This document shows, piece by piece, positions 7,601 to 11,796 of a stretch of DNA of 11,796 nucleotides; within the stretch, counting starts at the first letter, position 1; the number at the start of each line of letters is the position of its first letter. The translations under genes and the position numbers were made by a program. The stretch comes from Thalassiosira profunda. Its lineage: Eukaryota; Bacillariophyta; Thalassiosirophyceae; Thalassiosirales; Thalassiosiraceae. The notes beneath the pieces are model-generated. The model made no database searches. It had not been told where the DNA came from and worked only from the letters and a program-made list of their open reading frames with translations. Location of the stretch: contig JALLAP010000571.1 of assembly GCA_036939355.1 (NCBI GenBank), positions 1 to 11,796 on the forward strand. The letters run 5' to 3'.

Positions 7601-8892
7601 TCACTTTCGACGGTCTCGTCCTCCTTGGAATTGGACAGTTCAGTGCGCTTGGTGGCGCTGTTGATCTGCTCTCCGCGCGCAGCTTCCTCGCTCAGTGCGT
7701 CCTTCGCCGCCGCGATCTTCTTTTGGAGGTCAGGATTGAGGAAGGTGGCGTCCAAGGAGTCGGCCTCGTTGCTCTTGAGCACCGTGGTCGTCTTCGACTT
7801 GGACATGGCCTTGCCCGTGGACGTGGGCGTGCCCATGGACTTTGATTCCGTGGGTGCGCCACCATCGATGGGCGTCGTGCTGCCCTTTACGCCCTTTTGG
7901 GAGGCCGCGGGGCCCTTCTCAGTCGATTTCTCGAGGGGATGGGCGTTCTCCTTGGCCTTGGAGGGGTCATGGTCAGCACGTGCACCATTTGATGCGTCGT
8001 CATTGCTGTGGTCCACCTCCGTCGTCTTGGAGGAGAGCATCGCGGCGTAGGTGGCCGTGGGGGCCGTGTTGGCGGGCTTGGGGTTGGGGTTGGAGGGGTT
8101 GGGGTTGGTGGGGTTGGGGTTGGGAGATCCGGGCGGGGACGTGGCCTTGGGCGTCGACTTGGTGTCTTCGACCGTGGCCTCGGCCCGGGCAGCGGCGGCG
8201 GCGGCGCGGGCTGCGTCGGCGCGGCGCTGGCTCTCCTTCACGCTCGGAGGCGTGTTGTACTTCTTCTTGCGGGTCCTCCTTCCCATGGTTGGACTGCTGG
8301 TCGACAGGGGCTGGTTGGATGCTAGGGTTGCTCGGTCGGCGACTTTGTTTGCAACAAGGTCGTCGGGATTTGTGGCGTCGGCGGATCTTCCTCCAACAAT
8401 TCTGCGGTCGAGAGGGGCCGAGAGGGGCTTCGGCTCTCTCCGCGCCCGCTTCTTCGCTGGTAGGGATGTCAATTTCCCATGTTGGAATTGGTATTGGATC
8501 AAGATGCAGTCGCAAGTTTGTTTCCCCACACTTAACGAAAAATCCTTGCTGCGACAGGTTTGGTTAAGCAAACTTGGGACGTGTGTCTCAAGTTTGCGAC
8601 ACAAAACGTGACACAGTTTGACGCAGGAATTCGCGCGAAGCTTTGATGAAACTTCAATGACATGTCGAGAAAACTCCAAAGAAACTTCACACTCAGTGTG
8701 AGGGGTCTCCACGTGCGTGGTAGAACTTTTACCACCGCTCGTGAGTGAAGTTTCGACATTGTCAATGACCTGTCCTTGGCGACTGACGTTGACAGTTGGA
8801 TGACGAGGTATGACGTCACGAAGATCCGTTTGGTTCGCGCAAGTGTGCGACTGAGGAGTCGCTACTTGCAAATCAGCAGAAGCAAATTGCAT
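4618..8892 (-). CDS. gag: oversized copia Gag polyprotein with coiled coils and an expanded zinc knuckle
   Basis: The frame spans 1424 codons from the first ATG after the leader TGA. A second ATG at 8286 (residue 203) has a good eukaryotic context (A at -3, G at +4) and marks a switch to Gag-like composition (MGRRTRKKKYN), so the core product may be 1222 aa. Order, numbered from 8892: basic start; alanine-rich helix (about 223-240); NPNPT/NPNPS/NPNPK repeat (257-272); coiled coil (about 453-505); acidic DSDDEESDDEES (541-552); long coiled coil (about 630-780); another acidic run (906-919); a helical capsid-like region (about 922-1167) with KLLKEKLLMNMN and FYWYDEAAEYCDQI; zinc-knuckle-like CX2C-X7-H-X5-C (C1259, C1262, H1270, C1276); proline-rich tail. 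Gag forms the particle and binds the RNA. Copia Gag is usually a few hundred residues, so this is several times larger. Position and zinc site support the call; no single family profile was recognised. Confidence 0.85.
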   Translation of the reverse strand: MQFASADLQVATPQSHTCANQTDLRDVIPRHPTVNVSRQGQVIDNVETSLTSGGKSSTTHVETPHTECEVSLEFSRHVIEVSSKLRANSCVKLCHVLCRKLETHVPSLLNQTCRSKDFSLSVGKQTCDCILIQYQFQHGKLTSLPAKKRARREPKPLSAPLDRRIVGGRSADATNPDDLVANKVADRATLASNQPLSTSSPTMGRRTRKKKYNTPPSVKESQRRADAARAAAAAARAEATVEDTKSTPKATSPPGSPNPNPTNPNPSNPNPKPANTAPTATYAAMLSSKTTEVDHSNDDASNGARADHDPSKAKENAHPLEKSTEKGPAASQKGVKGSTTPIDGGAPTESKSMGTPTSTGKAMSKSKTTTVLKSNEADSLDATFLNPDLQKKIAAAKDALSEEAARGEQINSATKRTELSNSKEDETVESEEETFDAATALLAGLDPTDLSTEELQNVRHQVEIWKRRNATLEKLYEQLQVRGITSNKVKVLQQEIGLLEQSEQEFRESLGAPAYRARKVHIMCAPEIEYEPASEETKEMDSDDEESDDEESVTERVETVDLPEDFLSSPEKVQYQWEGTTYEVNFQSEENAADTFTRHAPRSAIKGEEDKSSDDASSLPNSSVESKLFSNLGEQLRLQLQAEVSQKIKSVEETMTEHRLEQFRIEEEARASVAASAAANKAAHEAAAAANQAMFAEITKALQKTSETLSDKIESLGEMVKRNQKDTDGTIADLTDDNIAVDVKLSNVTKSLENISKQYAVSKDQYQNLTKLLEKMNEEQASTTSPEQKIRPKFEDESQTSKPIPGVQRGYMPGEEGRNNRAFVDGPLIPQQRFTCSSSGNDFRTRQEPWPSQSTGYFRTENDIAHSVYVIGSKVADGSKVVVLQETDSSDEEMLTVDHADLYELVDEEEEEQRQEEAQPSEKYACMKQGYLKLDKMRQRLDDVKLEGDGPTQMRQFYQSVRSILTGGHAQTVEVIPDYFKLLKEKLLMNMNLREYLMPPKSFYWYDEAAEYCDQISHTLYDFITNGKSIHMKNCPNTAITVTMSDTTDGLELLTEILRENEASTFTNNEGMTIEDKVSTFTIAPGSSISDAIISIATLEREVKDSGVRQLPNTLALRVMSQMRKFPYAMTYLNGFYRDLLNSHRSAPSESFTATVAKKIRQEFKDGGAIMGTRLQPEGGQKRPPADQHSRGNRYGGGNKFTPRVNAILDHLDPNADVEELYMKLMEEGVALPSDEEQPAVNAIDGVKKEGASESAGPCEVCHGTLLPAHTSADKCPIFWENHSTAMVRRAAQLKAKEPFMKQLTANKLKQIEAAKNAPRPPVPPFPPGAGKANAKLDTPRLSAIASDAKVKFDDETKGDVDSSTKEANAYQLTGTEQKAIYDFENALQDAIGTSTETSEPLSYEPIVASMGAKSKSEVLLKFG
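8080..8124 (-). repeat. 15-bp tandem repeat, G-rich on the plus strand, encoding NPNP(T/S/K) in Gag
   Basis: Three units (8080-8094, 8095-8109, 8110-8124) share GGGGTTGGGGTTGG on the plus strand and differ only in the last base (A, T, G). In Gag this encodes a proline/asparagine-rich flexible spacer. The plus strand is the first cDNA strand of the element, so the G-runs lie in the cDNA and not in the RNA. Confidence 0.9.
8609..8818 (-). promoter_or_regulatory. cluster of TGAC/CRE-like sites in the leader (putative internal enhancer)
   Basis: Within 210 bp TGAC occurs at 8609, 8619, 8658, 8766, 8784, 8790, 8801 and 8811. The last is part of the palindrome TGACGTCA (8811-8818), the full cAMP-response/bZIP site. 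A CACGTG palindrome (G-box/E-box) is at 8710-8715. A 13-bp direct repeat, TCAATGACMTGTC, is at 8654-8666 and 8762-8774 (12 of 13 identical). The LTR is only 120 bp, so control sites placed downstream of it are plausible. The same stretch is open in the gag frame, so part of the pattern could be coding. Confidence 0.4.
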
Positions 8893-8907
8893 CACACAGT
8901 GAGCCTC

Positions 8908-9408
8908 TCATTGCTCGTAAGCTTGATGCAGCGCATCGAAGTCAGCAAGGAGGCTCTGATTGGTCCTATCGGCCGCATCGAAGGTGATTTCCAAGCTGTG
9001 AAGCTGGCTCTCCAACGATCGTGCACTTTTTGTACGTGTTTTCCGTGGCGTTTCGAGCTGGCCGGTTTCTTGGCTCTCAGTTTGCAACGTCGACGTTGAA
9101 ACTCGTGTTGTTAGCGCCCGCCCGCATTGGTGGCGTTCTAACTGCAGTGCGCGGTGGTCGTTGCCACCTCCAGGATTCGAAATTTCTGTCGTCGAGAACG
9201 CAGCATTGCTGCTTCCTGGCTTGTTCTCGGCGATCCGCGTACGATTATTTATTTCTATAGTGGACGCACGTTCCACTTCAGGCTGCTTGGCATTGTTCCT
9301 CGCTCCACCTAGGACGATGCGGTGCGTGCCGTCGACATCGAGGCTTCGATTTTCGAAGCTGTCGCCCAGACTGTCGACGGACGCCGAAGCTACTTCTCCA
9401 CGCCGCAT
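8908..9408 (-). CDS. leader ORF, in frame with gag, 166 aa
   Basis: The ATG at 9408 (G at -3) opens 166 codons ending at TGA (8908-8910). The frame is actually open back into the LTR (to 9516), and after the TGA it continues directly into gag. One stop in about 400 codons between 9516 and 8286 is far fewer than the roughly 19 expected by chance, which argues that this stretch is or was translated. The protein is hydrophilic and Ser/Thr/Arg-rich. Residues about 131-164 (SLESQLHSLEITFDAADR onward) look like a short coiled coil. No family was recognised. It may be an extra N-terminal part of Gag, cut off here by a nonsense change (CGA to TGA would be a single transition), or a separate small protein with readthrough. 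Confidence 0.5.
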   Translation of the reverse strand: MRRGEVASASVDSLGDSFENRSLDVDGTHRIVLGGARNNAKQPEVERASTIEINNRTRIAENKPGSSNAAFSTTEISNPGGGNDHRALQLERHQCGRALTTRVSTSTLQTESQETGQLETPRKTRTKSARSLESQLHSLEITFDAADRTNQSLLADFDALHQAYEQ

Positions 9409-9482
9409 CGCTGGCGCGCGCAGTTCGTTTTTAGGCTGCCGAACGCGAAGAGCAGTGCCCTGGGGCAGGGTAAAGGTTAATA

Positions 9483-9496
9483 AGGGCTCATAACCA
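9483..9496 (-). other. primer-binding site for initiator tRNA-Met half molecule
   Basis: The element strand reads TGGTTATGAGCCCT two bases after the LTR's terminal CA. The plus-strand AGGGCTCATAACC (9483-9495, 13 bases) equals the anticodon stem-loop of eukaryotic initiator tRNA-Met (CAU anticodon within GGGCUCAUAACCC), not its 3' acceptor end. Drosophila copia and yeast Ty5 are known to be primed by such an internally cut iMet tRNA. Confidence 0.85.
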
Positions 9497-9498
9497 CT

Positions 9499-9618
9499 TG
9501 TACCCTGAAGAGGCACGAGCTAATGGCTCGCTGCATAGACTAAAGGGTCCATCCTAAATATTGTGAGCTTATTGCTATTTCAATATTTGAATATCCGCAC
9601 TGTAGGGTATGCCCTACA
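9499..9618 (-). repeat. 5' LTR, 120 bp
   Basis: On the element strand it begins TGTA (9618) and ends TACA (9499), a TG...CA LTR with 4-bp inverted termini. The end is set by the primer-binding site two bases on. It carries three hairpin-forming inverted repeats: TGTAGGG-CATA-CCCTACA at the very start (9601-9618), TTCAA-TAT-TTGAA (9579-9591) and CGAGC-TAATG-GCTCG (9516-9530). A weak TATA-like TATTTA is at 9555-9560. R and U5 boundaries cannot be fixed from sequence. At 120 bp it is short for a copia LTR. Confidence 0.88.
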
Positions 9619-9623
9619 ACTCG
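9619..9623. other. presumed target-site duplicate, right copy
   Basis: Copia integration usually duplicates 5 bp. The bases outside the LTR are ACTCG. The matching left copy lies outside the window, so the duplication is not verified. The first four bases also equal 52-55 inside the element, which leaves a slight doubt about the exact LTR edge. Confidence 0.45.
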
Positions 9624-9709
9624 GTGACCACGATTGGGTAGCCTTGCTCCTTGCCGACCCGAATCGTCCCAAGGGCGGAACCGCCCGCAGCCGCCTGCGA
9701 CGACGACAT
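9619..9709 (-). pseudogene. possible host gene 5' end interrupted by the LTR
   Basis: An ATG at 9709 opens MSSSQAAAGGSALGTIRVGK followed by EQGYPIVVTE, 30 codons plus one base. Then the LTR begins, and its first bases complete TTG TAG, ending the frame. The start has the look of a real N-terminus and a beta-strand-like stretch, in GC-rich sequence like the neighbouring genes, and has the same orientation as the element. I do not recognise the protein. With so few codons it could be chance. A competing frame from ATG 9933 (117 codons, stop inside the LTR at 9580-9582) overlaps it. If real, the rest of the gene lies left of the element, outside the window. Confidence 0.35.
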
Positions 9710-10034
9710 GGCAGCGAGTAGGAGGTGGCGTGTGCTTTGGTGTCCACGGTGATGCGAGGAGGGGCAGGTCGAGTCAACATAAACGAATCCCACGAAAATC
9801 TGGCAAGTCGCACGTCGGCGATGTCTTTCGGCAGAAACCGAGTTGCAACTTTGGAAGGAGCAAAGGGAGCCTTCCCACTTGCCCCTCCCTTTGAAGACAA
9901 CGGGGTTGAGCGAGGCCATTGAGTTAGCGACATGTGTCGGCAGTTGTTGGCTCAGTTGCACTAAACTTACTGGGCACCACCTGAAACAGGCTTCCCCACC
10001 CCACCCGGCGTCCAGATGTGCAATGCAACTGCCA
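9710..10034. other. intergenic stretch, 3' side of the Hep59-family gene
   Basis: There are 325 bp between that gene's stop and the next possible ATG. I see no RNA gene and no canonical AATAAA. A minus-strand GTAAGT (9965-9970), preceded by CCCA, resembles a splice donor, and a CAGG acceptor-like site exists near 9696, so an intron in a 5' leader is conceivable but unproven. A minus-strand frame of 117 codons begins at ATG 9933. Confidence 0.5.
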
Positions 10035-11381
10035 CTACCGCCGATTCCTCTGGTTGGACATGAACTGCTTCCACACCCGATCGTCGCTCGACCGCTTCTC
10101 CCCTCCCTTCTCCCACTCGTTCCGGAGCGACTCCCCGCCCGGCCCCCTCGCCGCCGCCGGGGCTTCCCCCTTGGCCAACCTTCGCGCCGCCTCGAAGCCC
10201 AGCCGGGCGCCGCTCGCGGCGTCCTCCACGGGCTGCTGCGCCTGCAATGCATCAATCTCGGATTGCCGCTCGTCCCGCCGCTGCGAGATCCATTCTTTCG
10301 TGTGCAGCTGGAAGTTGTGGCTGTACGACGCGCCGACGTCCCCCACCGCGACGGCCGGGCCGCCGGCGGCGGCGGCGTAGGAGGGGTGGGCGGACGATTG
10401 GACGGCGTAGTCGGCCCCGACGTTGGCAGAAGAGGGTTGGGGTTTGGCGGCCGTTGGGGAGGAAGCACCGTCGACGGGAACCGGTCCCACGTCGTCGCGC
10501 TTCCGCTTCCCTGGCCCGGAGGCGAAGCTCGTGGGCACCCTGTCTTCGAGGGAGGGCGCGCCCACGTCCACCGGCCCAATCGGAGCCACTGCCTCCTGCA
10601 CATCCGAGGGACCAATCGCCCCGCCCTCCTCGCCCCTTCCAAACCTCGCCTTCCGCGCCTTCTCGTGCTCCGCGGCCGCCCGCTCCGTCGCCTGGAGCGC
10701 CCGGAGCCGGTCGTCGATCGGCAGCGCCACCTCGGCGATTCCGGTGCCCCCCATCATCGCGCCCCCCGCGCCAACATCGCCCTCCCCCTCCGCCATCCCG
10801 CCCATTTCCGTCTTCTCCTCGAGCAATTCCGCGTATAATTCCTTCTGCTCCGCGCTCGCCTCGACCTTCTTCTCCTCCGCCCCATTGTTGTTGTCGCCCT
10901 CCTTCTCCTTCAGATTTTGTTGGATGAACTCCTCCATCGCCCGACGGTGCTTCTTCGCCAGCACGCCTCCCTCGTCGTCGCCCCCCATGTCGTTGGATCC
11001 GGCGAGCTTTCCCCCCGCGAAGGCGCCCTTGAGCCGCTCTTCCAGATCCTTGTTGCCCGCCGTTTCGTCGGCGTCTTCGTCATTAGTTGCAATTTCTTTC
11101 TTGGACGCCTTGGCGAGCTCCGCGGCGTCCACGCCGCGAGATCGGCCGAGCAATTTGCGCCGCCGCTCCGTTGCCAGTATGGCATCGAGGGCGGAGGGGC
11201 CGCCGCCGTCGTCGTCGCTGCTGCCATCGGCAGATGCACCGTCCTCCACTGTCACCTTGGCATCGTCTTCGACTTTGACGCCGCCCCCCGCGGCGTCGTC
11301 GGCCCGCCGCAGCCGCTTCTTCTTGAGGGAGGCCTTGCTCCGCTTCTTGAACTTGATCGTCGGCGGGGCGGGCTCGGCCAT
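10035..11381 (-). CDS. TLS1/C9orf78 (Hep59) family spliceosome-associated nuclear protein
   Basis: The protein has 448 aa with no intron seen. The start is the ATG at 11381 (MAEPAPPTIKFKKRS); the frame is open to 11513 but only from a GTG. Family features: a basic N-terminus, FKKRSKASLKKKRLRR (11-26), matching the arginine/lysine-rich start of the family; central GTGIAEVALPIDDRLRALQA (212-231), matching the SGIPEVDLGI region of human C9orf78; SYSHNFQLHTKEW (352-364); and the C-terminal DDRVWKQFMSNQRNR (433-447), like the family's DD...YEKFKKMNRR end. A GKRKRDD nuclear signal-like motif is at 291-297. Length exceeds the human protein (289 aa) through low-complexity acidic, glycine and alanine-rich inserts. 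In yeast and human the family binds the helicase Brr2/SNRNP200 and affects splice choice; fission yeast Tls1 acts in telomere-gene splicing. The role here is inferred from the family. It is divergent from the plus-strand gene at 11544. Confidence 0.78.
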   Translation of the reverse strand: MAEPAPPTIKFKKRSKASLKKKRLRRADDAAGGGVKVEDDAKVTVEDGASADGSSDDDGGGPSALDAILATERRRKLLGRSRGVDAAELAKASKKEIATNDEDADETAGNKDLEERLKGAFAGGKLAGSNDMGGDDEGGVLAKKHRRAMEEFIQQNLKEKEGDNNNGAEEKKVEASAEQKELYAELLEEKTEMGGMAEGEGDVGAGGAMMGGTGIAEVALPIDDRLRALQATERAAAEHEKARKARFGRGEEGGAIGPSDVQEAVAPIGPVDVGAPSLEDRVPTSFASGPGKRKRDDVGPVPVDGASSPTAAKPQPSSANVGADYAVQSSAHPSYAAAAGGPAVAVGDVGASYSHNFQLHTKEWISQRRDERQSEIDALQAQQPVEDAASGARLGFEAARRLAKGEAPAAARGPGGESLRNEWEKGGEKRSSDDRVWKQFMSNQRNRR

Positions 11382-11543
11382 GGCTGCGGCTGGGAGGGGG
11401 GGACGCGGCGGCGGCGGAGCAACTGCAACTGGCCAAATAATGGAGCCCGCGCGACTGCCTCGATGACTCTCGATGAGCTGACAAGACTCAGCACACCGCC
11501 TCACACTTCTCACTTTTCCTCACTGCTCGCGTCAACGTCACCA
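11382..11543. promoter_or_regulatory. 162-bp divergent promoter region
   Basis: This is the only sequence between two divergent start codons, so it must hold both promoters and 5' leaders. It contains a direct repeat, TCGATGA (11460-11466 and 11470-11476), a CCAAATAATGG box (11433-11443, one base longer than a CArG box), and a G-rich run near 11391-11418. No clear TATA box was seen. Confidence 0.6.
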
Positions 11544-11796
11544 ATGGCGCTCCTCCCGCCCTCGCCGGCGGCACTGCTGCTCTGCCTCCTCGTATTCGCG
11601 GTGTTGGAAGCGGCGTCGGCGTTCGGCCCGCCGCGCCCATCAGCAACCGCCGCGAGACGATCACAACATGTGCACCAACATGATGTGCGTCTGAGACCTC
11701 ATCAGCTCCGCCTCTCCGCCACCGACACCGAGGACGCCACGATCGCCGACATCGAGGAAATCACCTCCTTCGCGTCCGCCAACGGCGTCGAGCTCT
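11544..11796 (+). CDS. plastid-targeted protein, N-terminal 84 codons (runs off the right edge)
   Basis: The ATG at 11544 has purine A at -3 and G at +4. The start reads MALLPPSPAALLLCLLVFAV, then LEAASAFGPPR. Residues 9-21 are a hydrophobic signal core, and cleavage is expected between A26 and F27 inside ASA|FGPP, the ASAFAP-type motif of diatom and other red secondary plastid proteins, where Phe at +1 is required. Residues 27-62 are rich in Arg, Ser and His with almost no acidic residues, as expected of the transit peptide. The mature part may begin around the acidic DTEDATIADIEEI. The protein would cross the ER membrane and then the plastid envelopes. The frame is open to the window end, so the function cannot be told; FASANGVEL near the edge resembles the start of plastid SET-domain methyltransferases, but this is a weak guess. 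Confidence 0.8.
   Translation, partial: MALLPPSPAALLLCLLVFAVLEAASAFGPPRPSATAARRSQHVHQHDVRLRPHQLRLSATDTEDATIADIEEITSFASANGVEL

Larger units (their letters stand above)
1..9618 (-). mobile_element. Ty1/copia LTR retrotransposon, nearly complete, minus strand
   Basis: The order protease, integrase, reverse transcriptase, RNase H within one pol frame is that of the Ty1/copia (Pseudoviridae) superfamily; in Ty3/gypsy the integrase comes last. The element is bounded by direct repeats: positions 1-55 are identical to 9568-9622, of which 51 bases are LTR. It has a primer-binding site next to the 5' LTR and a purine-rich tract next to the 3' LTR. The left end of the 3' LTR is outside the window, so the element should be about 9.69 kb in total, long for copia because of an oversized gag and leader. 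Diatom genomes carry many copia (CoDi) elements and this fits them, but the lineage needs an RT phylogeny. The RNase H frameshift suggests that this copy cannot move on its own unless helped in trans. Confidence 0.95.

Noticed and set aside
7096..7845. Plus-strand 249-codon ORF opposite gag
   Set aside because: Antisense of the acidic and coiled-coil Gag region, where GAG/GAC codons read as CTC/GTC, giving a false Leu/Val-rich protein.
8080..8124. Telomere-like (GGGGTT)n tract
   Set aside because: It is inside the gag frame, in multiples of 15 bp, and encodes NPNP repeats; not a telomere or an internal telomeric insertion.
9614..10642. Minus-strand 342-codon frame through the Hep59 gene 3' half and the intergenic stretch
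   Set aside because: It overlaps the recognised gene in another frame with Pro/Arg/Gly shadow composition; only its last 30 codons from ATG 9709 look like a possible real start and are listed separately.
10423..11466. Plus-strand Ser/Ala/Pro-rich ORF of 347 codons
   Set aside because: It is the reverse of the Hep59-family gene, whose minus-strand frame has conserved family motifs.

Overview
The window looks like nuclear DNA of a GC-rich, compact ochrophyte genome, most likely a diatom. Two things point there. The gene entering at the right edge starts with a signal peptide whose predicted cleavage falls inside an ASA|FGPP motif, the hallmark of nuclear-encoded proteins targeted to secondary red plastids. 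The bulk of the window is one Ty1/copia LTR retrotransposon, a class abundant in diatoms (the CoDi elements). Species and element lineage cannot be named from the sequence alone.

Layout: positions 1-9618 are the copia element, which reads right to left (minus strand). From its 5' end it has: a 120-bp 5' LTR (9499-9618); a primer-binding site matching the anticodon stem-loop of initiator tRNA-Met (9483-9496); a 1.2-kb leader open in the gag frame except for one TGA at 8908-8910; a very large gag (end 4618); a short recoding-like junction (4495-4620); pol with protease, integrase, a PDZ-like segment, reverse transcriptase and the start of RNase H (4510-893); a 1-nt frameshift inside RNase H; the remainder of RNase H and a C-terminal tail (about 908-405); a 3' untranslated stretch with seven 12-bp repeats (217-300); a polypurine tract (52-64); and the first 51 bases of the 3' LTR, the rest lying left of the window. 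Those 51 bases are identical to the 5' LTR, so the insertion is probably young, although pol is broken.

Right of the element (9619-11796) is host DNA. The element appears to have inserted, in the same orientation, about 30 codons into a small-looking minus-strand reading frame (9619-9709, weak call). Next is a complete intronless minus-strand gene for a TLS1/C9orf78 (Hep59) family spliceosome-associated nuclear protein (10035-11381). It shares a 162-bp divergent promoter with a plus-strand, plastid-targeted protein whose first 84 codons are in the window (11544-11796).

The most unusual points are the PDZ-like domain between integrase and reverse transcriptase, the long leader that stays open in the gag frame, the half-tRNA primer site, the 16-nt gag/pol frame overlap with no ATG for pol, and a cluster of TGAC/CRE-like sites inside the leader.
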